Below, one piece after another: positions 22,277-34,954 of a stretch of DNA of 35,076 bases. The stretch lies in assembly GCA_048213135.1 (NCBI GenBank), contig PS015606.1, positions 2,307-37,382 on the forward strand, in the 5' to 3' direction. Under the pieces are notes generated by a model that saw only the letters and a program-made list of their open reading frames with translations, was not told the origin of the DNA and made no database searches. The translations under genes were made by a program, and so were the position numbers. How positions within the stretch are numbered: position 1 is the first letter of the stretch; every line of letters starts with the position of its first letter. This DNA is from Reclinomonas americana ATCC 50394 (taxonomy: Eukaryota; Jakobida; Jakobea; Jakobida).

Positions 22277-22567
22277 NNNNNNNNNNNNNNNNNNNNNNNN
22301 NNNNNNNNNNNNNNNNNNNNNNNNNNNNNNNNNNNNNNNNNNNNNNNNNNNNNNNNNNNNNNNNNNNNNNNNNNNNNNNNNNNNNNNNNNNNNNNNNNNN
22401 NNNNNNNNNNNNNNNNNNNNNNNNNNNNNNNNNNNNNNNNNNNNNNNNNNNNNNNNNNNNNNNNNNNNNNNNNNNNNNNNNNNNNNNNNNNNNNNNNNNN
22501 NNNNNNNNNNNNNNNNNNNNNNNNNNNNNNNNNNNNNNNNNNNNNNNNNNNNNNNNNNNNNNNNNNN
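22277..22567. other. Assembly gap
   Basis: 291 N bases. Left flank codes on plus, right flank codes on minus. Confidence 1.
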
Positions 22568-22928
22568 CGTACTCGACCGAGGGCGACGGGGAACGCGAGC
22601 GCCGAGTCCGTGACGAGCGATGTGCGTGATGGTGGTGATGAAGGTGATGGGGCAATTCTGGTGGTGCTGGTGGCGGAGGCGGTGGTGGAGGTGGTGGCGG
22701 TGGCCAGTGACTGCGGTGGCGGTGACTGTGGTCTTCGGGGCGGTATGGGTGAACGTCGTAGCGGTGGTCGTACGGGAGGTGGTGACGGAGACTGGGAGCG
22801 GCGGAGGAGTAACCGTGATGCACATAGTGGTGTGGCTGCGGGTGGCCGCTGCTGCTACCGCTGCTGTTGTAGTGTTGTCGCCGCTCGTAGTCCACGTCAG
22901 CAGCGCTAACTCTGCGACGCGCGCTCAT
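22568..22928 (-). CDS. N-terminal part of the Arg/Ser-rich, RAMA-like protein
   Basis: Starts MSARRRVSAADVDYERR at 22928; an in-frame ATG at 23000 would add 24 residues. It is rich in Tyr, His and Pro (a poly-Pro run and a His run), then turns into an RS-type stretch, HRSSRTRRSRSPSPSVEY, at the gap edge. This matches the RS-rich sequence that begins the plus-strand reading of the neighbouring contig, so the two were probably contiguous. The start is 165 bp downstream of the PIKfyve stop on the same strand. Confidence 0.65.
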
Positions 22929-23092
22929 GCAGACGACGACGACGGACGGGAAGGACGGAGCGACAGAGCGCGAGCGGGGCAAGAGGACGCCGAAAGACAC
23001 TTCGCGGTTTTCCTTCTCAAATCATTTCATTGCAAAACACAAACAACAACACAACACAGAAGCTAGCTATGTAATACAAAGACAACGGGAGC

Positions 23093-26000
23093 TCACTGAA
23101 TCTTGGGACGCAGGATGCCAGTGAATCTGCACAACACAACACACAAATGAGTCGTCGGATCGTCGATCGTCCATGTCGCCGCATGGGGTGCACGCAACTT
23201 GTCCGGCAGCATCTCAAAGTAGCGGTCCATGGCCTCGCGGAAGCGCTTCTTGTACGACCGCGGATTCATGACGGTCGGCGCACCTTTGCCACCGCCAATG
23301 ATACCACTGCTCTTCACAATGTGTTCCAGTTGCTTGTCCCACGTGTACTGGCGCAGGTAGTCTGCACGAAAAGGGCACACATTGAGCTGCGAGCGAGCGC
23401 AGCGAGTGGACGAGCAGGTGGAACATAGCGCGCACCGATAATGCCGACCACCAGCTGCTGTCGCTTCTCATCGATGCCCACCAGCAACGAGTAGTCCATG
23501 ACATTGACTTTGGAGAGGAAGAGGGTGTCGTTGAAGATGGATAGACTCATGAGCGCCTTGCTGGCCTCGTTCATGGCCAGCGGATTATCCTCGTAGATGA
23601 CTGCACGCATCGACTCACGGTGAGCAGATGGAGCGGGAGCGCGCGCACACACATGCTCACGCACACTCCAACATGTTCTCGTCGAGTTGCACGGCGTCGG
23701 ACTTGGTCTGGTAGCGATTGCGCAACGAACCCTTGAGATCGAACGTCTGCACAACAGCAAAAGCACATGAGTTCCACGCTCGTACGCATCCCAACGACAT
23801 TGTACATCACCTGTGCAATCTGCCGATCGTAGAACAAGTTCTCCATCACCACCAGATATTTTTTCACGCTCCGACCGGCTGTCGCGTACTTGACTCTGTA
23901 CAAGCCGAGGACCTTGACCAGCACGGTGGGCAACTGCGCAGCACAGCATATACGAGGTGTGAGTGCGATGTACGTGCGAGCAGACGCAGGGATACAGGCG
24001 GAACTTGGTGGAAGAACGCCTTGGTGAGGTACTCAAAGTACGACAGGCCAAAGTCGAGGAACGACACGAGCTCCACACGCGACACGGACTTGATGACGAA
24101 GCGGTCATCTGCAACCTACGCGTAAGCAAAAGAAGAAAGGAAAAAAGGAACGCAGTCACAGAGAGTGGCATTTGCCGCACCCCATGTTTTCACAAATGTT
24201 GAGCCAGACTTGCCGCCGGTCGGCAGCCATCTTGCGCATCGCAGGAGACTCTCCTCAAAGAGCACGTCACCGCGGCTACAATCCCACCATAGACGACATG
24301 AGGAACGGCGCACGACCGTAGCCAAGGGAATTCACAGCCACAGCGCAACTGAATGTACTTGCGAAGGGCGGCAAACTGCAGCGGGAAATAGACGTGCACG
24401 GAGAAAGCGTCCTTCTTGGTGACGGGGTCCACCACGGCTGTGCGGGAAGCAGCGATTTCAATGATAAGCAGACGCGGAAGGCTACCCTTATTGTCGAACT
24501 ACAGCGACACGCAACAGTGGCTAAACGGTGTCTTGTCCGGGTTCAGCAACAGACTCTCCATGGCTGTGTTAAGACGGTCACGCACACAAAAAGAAGAAAA
24601 CGGGACGAGTACAACGCAACTGACGTGATCCGCGGGGTGTGCCGCGTTCACTGGTTCCACTGTCCTCTCGTAGTCTCGAGAACTGCACGGGGGAGGCGGT
24701 GAGCTGCATGCACGGCGGTGTTTCGCAATCCATATTCTTTCACGAACGTGAGCGTGTGAGCAATAAACGACGACGGCTCCTCGTGGTGCACCGGCACCAA
24801 GCCCAACAATCCCTCCGGCAAGTCCCAGTTGAACGACAGCTCCCTGTGAGACGAAGGAAGTTTGAGCAAGGGCTGATAAAGTGCCACATAGTAGCGACGC
24901 AACTGTGGGAGCGACACACTCGGGAACTTGATCTTTTTCAGCATGTGCGACCGGCGTTTCATGTCTCGTTCGCGCTCGGCGGCCGCTGTGCGTGCGTTCG
25001 AAAGAGAGGACCCGTTGAGTGAGCAATCACAAACGCAGCCGCCGTCAAGTGAACAAGAGAATAACCAACCGAGACGTGCAGCCGCTCCACGAGCCGCACT
25101 GCCCGGCAGCGCTGTCGCTGACGGCACTGCACCAGTGGACACCGATCCACTCTGCATCACAACCACCATCCTCGTCAGCACGCCGATACACGGCAAGCAA
25201 ACACGCTCTCACATGGACGAACCATTCCAGAAACCGCAATCTCCACACCATCCAGCAGCGGCTCCGAAGCCACGTCGGGGAGCACCGGTGGCTGCGTATC
25301 AGAGCAAGCAAAAACATGTCAGCGTCCGCACGCACACACACACTCGTGCAGTGCACACAAACGCACATCCTCACGCGCGCCCTCCTGCAATCACACGAGC
25401 AATCAATGAGAATGGGACATCGCAGAACACGATTCCTTCGTCAACAAACCTCAAAGTCGGCATACGCAGAAATGGTCATGGCGGCAGCACCCTCGGATTC
25501 ATCGGCCAGTCCTTCCCGTTCACCAAACCTGTCACTCTGCAACGATGCCAAGTAGTCCTGCATGGAGATGGCCGACTCGCCACCAATCTCCAGCTTGATT
25601 TGCACGCCAGCCGACAGGGCATTCTCAATCATCGTGGGCGACGTGGACAGGATCACCGGGTCGCCGGCATTCAACGTCAGCTGAACGAACGAGTGGTTCC
25701 AGTGATGAATGTACACGCCCAAAAGTCTGCAACCACACGAGGTCAGCGGAGGCAACGATGCGCACCGCACACAAACAAACACACATAGCTCACCTCAACA
25801 GTCGACCCATCGACATGAGGTCGTTGCCTTGTGAGCGCGCTTGCCGAATGATGGCGAGCATGTCCACGGTGTGCGACGGGATGAGGAGCTTCAGCGCCTC
25901 GAGTGTGTCCTTGCAGTGCTCGTACGGCTCAGACGCACTCATACGCTCCACCATGGCGTACACGCGCGACAAGATCTTCTCGCAGAAGAAGAGAAGTGTC

Positions 26001-27870
26001 AACAAACGTAACACAGACAGGCGAGCTTCGACAAACTGCACACACACACACACACACCTGCTCGGCAATGATGAACAGCGAATTCCACTTCTCCTCACGC
26101 TTGTGATGGTGCGTTCGCATGTTGTAGTCGAGAACTGCCGGTGGCACAATGACGCGGCACAGCGACACCTCCTCGTACTCGAAACGCGCAATCTGCAAGT
26201 ACATACACCGCGAGTGAGAGGTGCGCACATGAAATTACCGTTTCTCACTTCCACAGCACGCAACAATGTTGCCCCTGGCAAAATGGCGTGTCACGTGCCG
26301 ATGCGCCACCTTGTTCTCGGCCCATGTGCGACAGTAGACGGTGGTGTTGTAGAAGAGGTTCTCCAAAAACTTGCCAAACGAATACTGCAGGCTGCGATCG
26401 GAGAGTTTGTTGACTGGCGTCACCTGACGACCCGTGTCGCGGCACGTGCCCCAAGTCACAATGTCGCGACCATCCGTCAGCTTCTTCTGCTCTCACAACA
26501 CACGAAAGTGAGTCGACATCCATCCACAACATGAGGTCGCGTGGCACGAACCGCAGAACGGCGCACTGAGATCGACACTCGACCCGATCCGTGTGCGTAC
26601 GACTTGGTGTGCTGACAAATCTCGTCGAGCGTCTCCTCGTCAAAGCACTTGTGGTTCAAGTAGGTCTCCAACGTCAAGTCGTTCTCCGAGTAATAAGCAA
26701 TCTCAATAACTTCCGGACACTCGTCCAGCTCCAGTCGATCGCGCAACTCGCTGTGGTGCACAAGAAGCAAGGGCAATGAGTATTAAGCACAACGATGCAA
26801 CACAAGCTTAAAAACACACACCTTCCGTCCGACACTGCGCGTTGTCGGTACAAGACGACCAGTTGCTGGTGATGGAACACCGATGGCATGTACACTCGGA
26901 AGCCGGCTGTTGAACGCGGATACAGATCCACATTGTCGTTCGCCGACAAGAACGGCGAGGGCAAGAAGAGACCTTTGGTGGGAATTGGAATGCGAATGTT
27001 TGGCGAAATGCTCATCAAATAGTCCGTCGGCACCTCGCCTGATGCGTGCACACGCACAGAAGCGAAATCAGCGACGCGACACGCACACGTGCTGTGATAA
27101 AGGAGGCAGACACACACTCACCCATTTCGAGTGTGACCTCGCGATCTGTAATGGCCTCAAACGACGGGATTCGCGTGTGTACCGAAGCAGCCGGACTGCG
27201 AGCCGACGACTGCGAACCCTGCCCGTCGTCGTCCTCTGCCGTGTCGCCGCCAAACGCAGTGTCATCGGCGAGCGAGTCATGTGAGCCTTGCCGCACCAAC
27301 TCCGCCGACACCTCCTCCACCGCCTGCGACACCAGCGGCACGACGACCGAGTCGCGACCATCGGCCTTCCCGTCGGCCTCCACATCGTCAAGCTAATGGC
27401 ACGATAGTCATTCCGTGTGAGTCGTAGGGGGGGAGCCGCCAATGCAAAAGTGCACACACCGCATTCGATCCGAACACGAAGAGCGGGACGGCACTGTTCT
27501 CGTAAAAGAGATACTCGGTCTCCAGCGACAGGTTGTAGGCCGCGTAAATGGCAAACTGCATGCAGTGCGGCAGTCAGTCCACATGTGCACGACGAGCAGC
27601 TTGGTGGACGAGACGCAACGCGGAGCAGACGCTTGACAGCACGCAGAGTCTCGTGGTCCGCGCCACGCAGGTTGATGGTGCACCCGAGATCAGATGGGCA
27701 GCCTGCACGCATCAATCGATCAGTGGATGCGATGGCGAGAGAACGCAAAAGGAATATGACAGCCAAGAACGCACCATCAAAGTACAGCAGCGACTTGCGG
27801 CCCCACTCGCCAGATTCGACCTTGAGACGGAATTCACTGCAGGTGCCCAGTTGCGGATTGCGCAAGGCAT

Positions 27871-27904
<34 letters not shown>

Positions 27905-30900
27905 GAGAGAGAGAGGTCAACAAAAGTGATTACACGACGAGTGTCATCGCGAGATCATACCGGCCGACGGCAGGATTTCGCCCTCCGTCAGGCGTGCCAC
28001 TCGCTCCATTGCCAAGCCCTTGGTGTTGAGGATGAGCGTGACACCCGCTTCCAGGAACAAGTCCTGCATGTCGTGATTGTCAGCAATCACTGTTGACTGG
28101 CGCGCACAGATCGCGCCACCTTCACCGCACCTGTGCAATGCGTGACACGGATTTCTCCACAATCACAATGTCGGGCTTGAAGCTCAGAATACGGTTGACG
28201 GTGCGCTTGATGTGCTCGCCCTCCTGCGCAATCACGCGTAAGAATGTGCACAAACGGCAACTCAGACAAGACAGGGTTGTTTGTGACACACACGTACCTG
28301 CTGCAGCAGAATGTCGAATGAGGAGACGCGATCCTCGGTGCGCTCGTATCTGTGTGCATGATTGTGGTGAGACAATAGGCCAACAAGATGCGTGCGGAGT
28401 GGAAACGCACTCCAGCGCCGACTCGAGGAGCAGAATGCGCGGGTTGCGAATGTGGCTCCGCATGCGCTTGTTCGCAATGGTGCGGTCAAGCACCGCACCT
28501 GACACGTACTCGCAGTCCTCGAGGCGCATGTGCGGAATGCAGTGAATCTGCATGTGCGAGCGGGCATTCATTCAGTAATCTGTAATGATGACCACACTAC
28601 CAGGAGAATGTGTGTCACATACCTTGACGTACGCAGTAATGTCCATCTTGTCGCCATCGTCAACGCGCGGAAACACGTGCTGGACGGCCTGGTACGAGAG
28701 CGCAAGGATCACATCTGCGGACGTTCCACGAGTGAGCGACAAACAAATACGAGTGCCACGCGAGAAACATAGCAATAAGCGCACCAATCCACTGCGTGTC
28801 AAGGCCCGCCTCGGCAACAATCTGTGACACCAGACGATGGAAGTGCTGTGACGAGCAGTTCTCGAGAAGTACGCGATGGCGCATGCTGTCTTCCTCCGAC
28901 TCTGTTGAAATGTAGATAATAAGCAAGGCTGGAGGAGACACACACAGAGTGCACGCGCACATAGACACACCTCGCAGCTCCGACAGGAACTGCACGGAAG
29001 TTGACTGGCCCAATACCAGCTGATGCTTTCGCGTGCCAAGGAAGCCGCGCAACCCGGCAGTTGCAGCCGTACCTGCACCATGAATGCGCGAGCAAGTTGG
29101 CGACACGAACAAGCATGAACGAAGTGAGGAATCCACGCACCAGTGGGCGACGACGCAATGAGATGTTCCACATGTCGCGAGGCCGAGGCCACAGAGGACT
29201 CCACATTCACGGTCGCCACCTGCACAACCACCACCATCAGCACAAACGGAGAGCAGGTGGCGAGAAAACAACGCAACAGCTTCGGGAACTGCCGTGAGGT
29301 CTGTTTCAGACTTGCGCTCGGTGCCCCACCTGCATCGCCACAGAAAAAGGTGAGAAACAACATTGGCAGGTGCGCGGCAGCAGGACGATCACGCAACTCA
29401 GCCGAGTTGAACTTGTCCGAGTTGCCTGACTCGACCGTGGGAAGACCGACACGCTGGGGAAGATGAGTTGAGTCACAGCATGAAACACGAGAGTGCGTCT
29501 CGCTGTTAAGCAACACACCTCTTCTTGATCGGAAGCCGGTGGAACTGTGCCGTCGGCATCTGTCGGGGACAGGAGGCGACAACCGTCAGTATCAGGTTGA
29601 GCATTACACAAGCGCGCCAACTCGGGGCACACACAACTCGGCAGCACAATGTCAGAGTCCGGAATCAATGCCAGTGTCTCGTCGCGATCCAGCGTCGTCT
29701 TGTTTCCCGACCCACCGAGGTGACTGATGATGGGCGTCGTTCCGGAGAGATTCCCGCCGTCTTCCGACCCCTGCACGTGCGTGCGCCGCAAGTGGATCTT
29801 GCGGTGGCCGCCGCTGAACTCTTCCTCCTCTGCGCAGCACTGCGAGTAAGCAAGTGGAATTCGCAGAGCCCGTGCAGCTGACTGGACAAACCTCCACCTT
29901 CATCCTGCGTCTCAAAAGAGTCAATCATGCGGCGCCTGATGACGGCGAGTGAGTGAGTGGGAGCACAGGGGGAAACGTGGCAAAGGTATGATGAATACCT
30001 GCTGGCATTGTTTGCCGGTTCCTCCGATAATCTCGCCTCCGAGTGCGCACTGCTGGTCGGTGACGTGACGGTGGTGGCGACAGGTGCGGTCGACGAGTCG
30101 TGCGACATGAGCAGCTGAAAGCAGTACGAACAGACGCGAATGTTGCCCTGGTAGCCGTACGGAATGCCACTGATAAACACATTGCTGCACTTGCCGCAAA
30201 AGATCTGACCGCACACACGGCAGTGGTGCTTGCGCTTGAACACGCTAAACTGCGCGTGACACTCGTAGCAGTTCCGCGCGCTCTCGTCCGGCATCCAATA
30301 CTCCTTCATCTTTTGCTTCGAGCCCAGCGCCTTGAGCCGCTCAATCACCTCCGACATTGGCGTTCGACTGTCGCGTTCCGTCGGCACACGCGACGGCCGC
30401 CTCGTCTGGTCCTCCACCAGCAACGAGCCCTTACTGCCACCAAAAGCACATCAGTGCGCTGTGGGAGACAGGGAGCGCGAGCATGCAAAGATTGACGCAA
30501 CGCATCCAGCGACGACAGTGTTCCACTCCGATGCCGTGTTCTCGCTGTCACGCAAACACATGCATGCCCAACGAGTAAGCACTGTTCTCGCGTCTGTCTG
30601 TCTCTCACTCTCTCTCACACACACACACCTGCATTTGGTGCATCCGGCGACGCTCCTGCCGCCGCCGCTGCCCCTCCTGGCCCGGACGCTGCGGCTGTCG
30701 GCGTCATAGTCGGCGACTGTGCCGACTGCGCAGAGAGCGGAGTCACATTGGAGGTGTGCAGCGGAGCCAGTCTCGCCATCAAAGTCGGAGTCGTGGTGGT
30801 GGTCTCTGTGTCTTCATCACCGCCTCCTCCTCCGCCTCCGCCACCACCAGAGCCGCCTCCAGCACTGCTGATGTCGTCTTTGGAGAAGAAGCTGTGTGCA

Positions 30901-31069
30901 CAATGAGTGAGCGAGTGTGTGTGCGCGAGTGTCAGAGAGAGAGAGACGGAGGATACCCTTTGAGACGAGACAGCAACCCGCCCTTCTTCTGTTGCTTCTG
31001 TTTGCGCTCCTCGCGTGCAATCAGGTCAGAGAAGTCGGTGAGACCGCCGTTATCGCCGGCGTCGGCCAT
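23093..31069 (-). CDS. PIKFYVE: FYVE-type 1-phosphatidylinositol-3-phosphate 5-kinase (PIKfyve/Fab1)
   Basis: Makes PI(3,5)P2 from PI3P on endosomes and lysosome/vacuole membranes. ATG at 31069 (MADAGDNGGLTDFSDLI) leads into a Gly/Thr/Ala-rich linker. The FYVE zinc finger follows at about 30102-30297 (WMPD, KRKHHCRVCG, paired cysteines). A chaperonin-like CCT region covers about 27,700-29,100 (MDITAYVKV, RILLLESALE, KPDIVIVEKSVSRIAQ, LNLKG-type LILNTKGLAMERV). The conserved Cys-rich region is at about 25,800-26,900 (SYAHGSGRVSISV, GRQVTPVNKLSD, FGKFLENLFYN). The C-terminal lipid kinase occupies 23093-24960 (GKSGSTFVKT, DDRFVIKSVSR, FDLKGSLRNR, MDYSLLVGID, FREAMDRYFEMLPDK). About 35 short introns; at least two begin GTTGCG (donors at 30501 and 23198). 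I do not see a clear DEP domain between FYVE and CCT. Long plus-strand frames across the gene are antisense shadows. Confidence 0.95.
27874..27901. repeat. (CA)n microsatellite in a PIKfyve intron
   Basis: About 14 CA units on the plus strand. Read on the coding strand it is a GT run right at the start of an intron, so the exact donor position is ambiguous. Confidence 0.85.
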
Positions 31070-31170
31070 GGAATGAGCACACACTCCGTGAGAGTGCAAC
31101 GAAAGAATTGCGTCTGTGACAATCGCATTCACGGCGAGCCCAATTGTCATACCCACACACACACACGACG
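31070..31170. promoter_or_regulatory. Compact divergent promoter (PIKfyve / ESF1)
   Basis: Only 101 bp separate the two start codons of these head-to-head genes, so any promoter is shared. A CA run sits just upstream of the ESF1 ATG. No TATA box is seen. Confidence 0.5.
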
Positions 31171-34100
31171 ATGAGCGAGCGGCGAAAGAGCAAGGCGGCT
31201 GAGAAGGCGCCGAGCAGTGGCCAGAAGACGAAGAAGAAGTTGAGCAAGCAGCAAGCGATACAACGAGGTGAGAGAAAAGTGGTGCTTGCGCGGCCATGTG
31301 CACATTCACATCACCAACTTTTTTCGTGTGCAGATTTGGAAGCGCCGATCATTCGTGATGAGCGATTTGCGAGGATTCACACGGATCCGAGGTTTGCAGA
31401 GCGACCGGCGAGTCGAGCGCACTTGCAAAAGCTGGTGATTGATCCGCGTTTCCGGGCGGTGTTGGAGGACGAGCGCTTTGTGTCGAAGAGTTGCGTCATC
31501 ACTCTCGTGATTGGGGGGAAAGAGTGGTGGTTGTTGTTGATGATGGTGGTGTGGCTTGGTGTAGCTCGCGTGGACAAGTATGGTCGCGTGGTGGACAACG
31601 ACAAGGCGCGGAAGCGAATGGAAAAGTACTACACGATTGGCGAAGAGGAAGTGGAGAAGAAGGAGGAGGAGGAGGAGGAAGACGAGGAAGAGCAGCAGCA
31701 GCCAGAGGATGAGGACGAGGACGGGGAAGAGTTGGATGCTGATGCGCTGAAGCGGGCACGTTATGAGGGATTCGTGGGCGGCGACAGCGATGACTCGTCG
31801 TCGACGTCGGAGGCTGAGTTGTTTGCCGACGATGTCGACAGCGAAGATGAGGATGAGAGCGATTTGTGGAAGGTTCTGGAGGAGGATATCCCGCACGGTG
31901 ATGAGACCACGCGATTGGCCGTCGTCAACTGCGACTGGGATCAGATCAAGGTACTGTTGGTGTTGGGGGATGACCGCTGTCGCTCGCCTGCTGATCGAGA
32001 CTCGTGGTGGTGCGGTGGTGCGCAGGCCAGCGATCTGTTCATGGTCTTTTACAGTGTGTTGAAGGATCCTTCGTCGCTGCTGTCGGTCACAGTCTACCCT
32101 TCCGAGTTTGGTTTGCAGCGGATGGCCGAGGCGAGTAACCCCCACCTTCACCCTTACCCGGCCTGTCGCCAGTGCCTCCTGCTCACGCTGTTGTGTGCTG
32201 CTGCAACTGCAGGAGACTGTCAAGGGCCCGCTGATCAGCAGCAAGTCGAAGAAGGCACCGAGCACCGTCGTCACACAAGAGTTGCATTGCGGTCTCTGGT
32301 GGTTTTCTGAGTGTCCTCTGCTGCTCACGTCGGTGTGTGGGACAGGGCACTGAACCGAGCGGGTGCCAAGGGCAAAGAGAGCGATGACGACGATGATGCG
32401 AACGACAGCGAAGGCGAGGATCACGTGGAACGAGCACGCAGTGATGACGGAGACAGCGAAGACGATGATGATGATGACGACGAGGAGATGGAGGTGGATG
32501 AGGAGGATGATCGCAGAAAGAGAAGAGGCAGTGGCCGCGGCAACAACAGTGGTTCAGATTTCAACCCGGTGAAGCTGCGCAAGTACGAGTTGGACAAGCT
32601 GAGGTTGGTGTTGCATGGGCATTTGCCAAAGAGTGGGCTTGCTTCTCATGCACACGCCCGTGCTGTTAGGTACTATTTTGCCATTGCCGAGTTCACCACC
32701 GTCTCCGCCGCGCGACAAGTGTACTCCGAGTGTGATGGCTCGGAGCTGGAGAAGACCGGCAACATTCTTGATCTGCGCTACGTGCCAGTCGGCACCACTT
32801 TCAAGCAGCCCGCGCGGTGCGTAGGCTTGCCTGATTGATTCGTGTGTGTGATTGCACCAGCTGCTGACCCCACCCCCCGCTGTCGTTCTAGTGACACGAG
32901 CACATCGCCAGTGACAAACTACAAGCCGCTGGACTTCCACACGGCGGCGTTGCAAGACAGCACTGTTGAGCTGACGTGGGATCGCGACGACCCACTGCGC
33001 AGCACGGTGCTCAGGAAGCGGTTCACGGATGAAGACATGCGGGACATTGATTTCAATGCGTATATCGCCTCGTCGGAATCGTCGGAGGGGGATGATGAAG
33101 AGGACGGCGTGAAGGAGGATGACGACGGTGGCAATGCAGCAGTAGCAGCTTCGAAAAGCCGGGAGCGCAACGAAAAGATGTTGAAGAAAAGGAGAAAGGG
33201 CAAGGATGAGAAGGACAAGGCTGTTGCGTGTGACTGTCGAAAACCGGAGCGTGTTCGCTGCCATGCTTTGTCGACTCAATGTGTGTCGTGCAGGCAAAGA
33301 TGGAGGCGGAGCGCAAGAAGTACCAGGCGCTGCTTGCCAGACTGGCCAACGACGACGCCTACGATGCGTTTGCCGACGGCAATGAGGAGGACTTGAAGCA
33401 GATGGATGGGCAGCATGATACGGAAGATCAGCAGCACGATGAAGAGGAGGAGCCGGCGGACAAGTTTAGCGAGCGTGAGTTCAAGGTGGTGTCCGGCATG
33501 GACGATCTGGAGGAGCGGCTGCTGAAAAAGGCTCAGACCGGCACTCTTGGCAAGACGGAGGATACGCGCACGGTGTGGGAAAAGTACTTGGCTAGACGCT
33601 CTGAGAAACGCAAGGATAAGAAAGAAGAGCGACGTTCTCGAGTGGCTGTGCTGCGGGCTGGCGGGCAGGNNNNNNNNNNNNNNNNNNNNNNNNNNNNNNN
33701 NNNNNNNNNNNNNNNNNNNNNNNNNNNNNNNNNNNNNNNNNNNNNNNNNNNNNNNNNNNNNNNNNNNNNNNNNNNNNNNNNNNNNNNNNNNNNNNNNNNN
33801 NNNNNNNNNNNNNNNNNNNNNNNNNNNNNNNNNNNNNNNNNNNNNNNNNNNNNNNNNNNNNNNNNNNNNNNNNNNNNNNNNNNNNNNNNNNNNNNNNNNN
33901 NNNNNNNNNNNNNNNNNNNNNNNNNNNNNNNNNNNNNNNNNNNNNNNNNNNNNNNNNNNNNTCGACAAGGATGGCGACGATAGCGGCGGCGACAAGGGCG
34001 CTGTTGACTCGGAGGAGGAGGCGTTGCTGCGATCGGTGGCCGACGATCCCTTCTTCAAGGACGAACTCGCCGAACAGGGCTTCACCGTCGCCGCTGACGA

Positions 34101-34828
34101 CGCCAAGAAGAACAAGAAGAAGAAGGAGAAGGAGGCGGCTGACGAGAAGAAGAGCAAGACGAAGAAGGGCAGGAAGTCCCGTGCCGATGACGACGACGAC
34201 GAGGAGGAGGAGGATGTGGATGCAGCGAGGCGGCAGGCTGAGATGGAGTTGTTGCTGTTGGATGGAGACAAGGTTGGTGTGTGCGATGCGATCTGTGCCA
34301 CACGACGACGGTGCTCATGCTGCTCTGTTGCAGGAGGACCTGGACTCGGAAGAGGAACGGGATCGCGGCTTGTCAAAAGAGTCCAAGATGTCTCGCCGAC
34401 AACGAGCCAAGCTGAGTCGTGAGTTGAAGAAGCGACGGCAGGAAGAGATTGACACGGGTGTCGATGTTGCCGATCCTCGCTTCGCGGCGGTTTTCAGCGG
34501 AGCGCCAATGTTGGCGCTCGATCCGACCAACCCGAAGTTCAAGCCGACCAAGGGCACGAAGCAGATTCTGGAGGAGCAGCGGAAGAAGCGCAGCGCCTTG
34601 GCGCAGCGCACATTGTCCGCCAGCAGCAGCAGCAGCACCACCACCACCACCACCACCACGACAACAACAACAACAGCCACCGAAGCACCAAGTGACGGTA
34701 TTCGTGACGCGTCGCTCCGCGCTCTCGTATCGTCTGTCAAGCGGGCGGCCACGGCGCCATCCGCACAGGCCGGTGCCCCGCCACTAAAGCGCGCCAAGAC
34801 AGCCACCAATGGCAAGAGCAGCAAGTAA
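31171..34828 (+). CDS. ESF1: ESF1 homologue, nucleolar pre-rRNA processing protein
   Basis: Needed for 18S rRNA maturation in the small-subunit processome in yeast. The N-terminus is Lys-rich; then DERFARIHTDPRF and VIDPRFRAVLEDERF, an acidic stretch, and the RNA-binding-like core TTRLAVVNCDWDQIK, VYPSEFGLQRMAEETVKGP, YYFAIAEFTTVSAARQVY, SECDGSELEKTGNILDLRYV, YKPLDFHTAA, TVELTWDRDD and FNAYIASSE, all in family order. The C-terminal NUC153 domain reads DPRFAAVFSGAPMLALDPTN then PKFKPTKGT. A Lys/Arg tail after a Ser/Thr/Ala run ends at TAA 34826-34828. Introns at 31490 and 33223 start GTTGCG, one at 32281 GTTGCA, and 32131-32212 is GC-AG. A gap at 33670-33961 hides some coding sequence between the acidic middle and NUC153. 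Confidence 0.95.
32131..32212 (+). other. GC-AG intron in ESF1
   Basis: Donor GAG/GCGAGT, acceptor CTGCAG. Joining QRMAE to ETVKGP rebuilds the conserved RMxEExVxGP segment of ESF1. The nearby GTAACC site would shift the frame. Confidence 0.8.
33670..33961. other. Assembly gap
   Basis: 292 N bases in ESF1. Both flanks code on plus in family order, so orientation looks right here. Confidence 1.
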
Positions 34829-34954
34829 AGAATCGCTTCTGTCTTATAAATCGACCGTTTTTTTCTGCATTTGGCGGGAACGCGAAATACGAACACCAGC
34901 GAGGCTCGCCCTGACAGACACAACCAAGTAAAGAGTGAGTGTGTGTGCATCCCG
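34829..34954. other. Short intergenic region after ESF1
   Basis: 126 bp with an AT-rich patch (CTTATAAATC near 34842 and a T run at about 34858-34864) that may serve as 3' end of ESF1 or core promoter of the next gene. Confidence 0.35.

Noticed and set aside
21157-22567. Two convergent or nested genes (plus gene inside a minus gene)
   Set aside because: Both would lack starts or ends exactly at the N gaps, while inversion of the contig explains all three pieces with one gene.
24928-25788. Plus-strand frame of 286 codons
   Set aside because: Antisense to PIKfyve exons that carry conserved family sequence.
27874-27901. CA repeat as a possible regulatory Z-DNA element
   Set aside because: It lies at an intron edge in PIKfyve and similar CA runs occur in many introns here; nothing points to a function.
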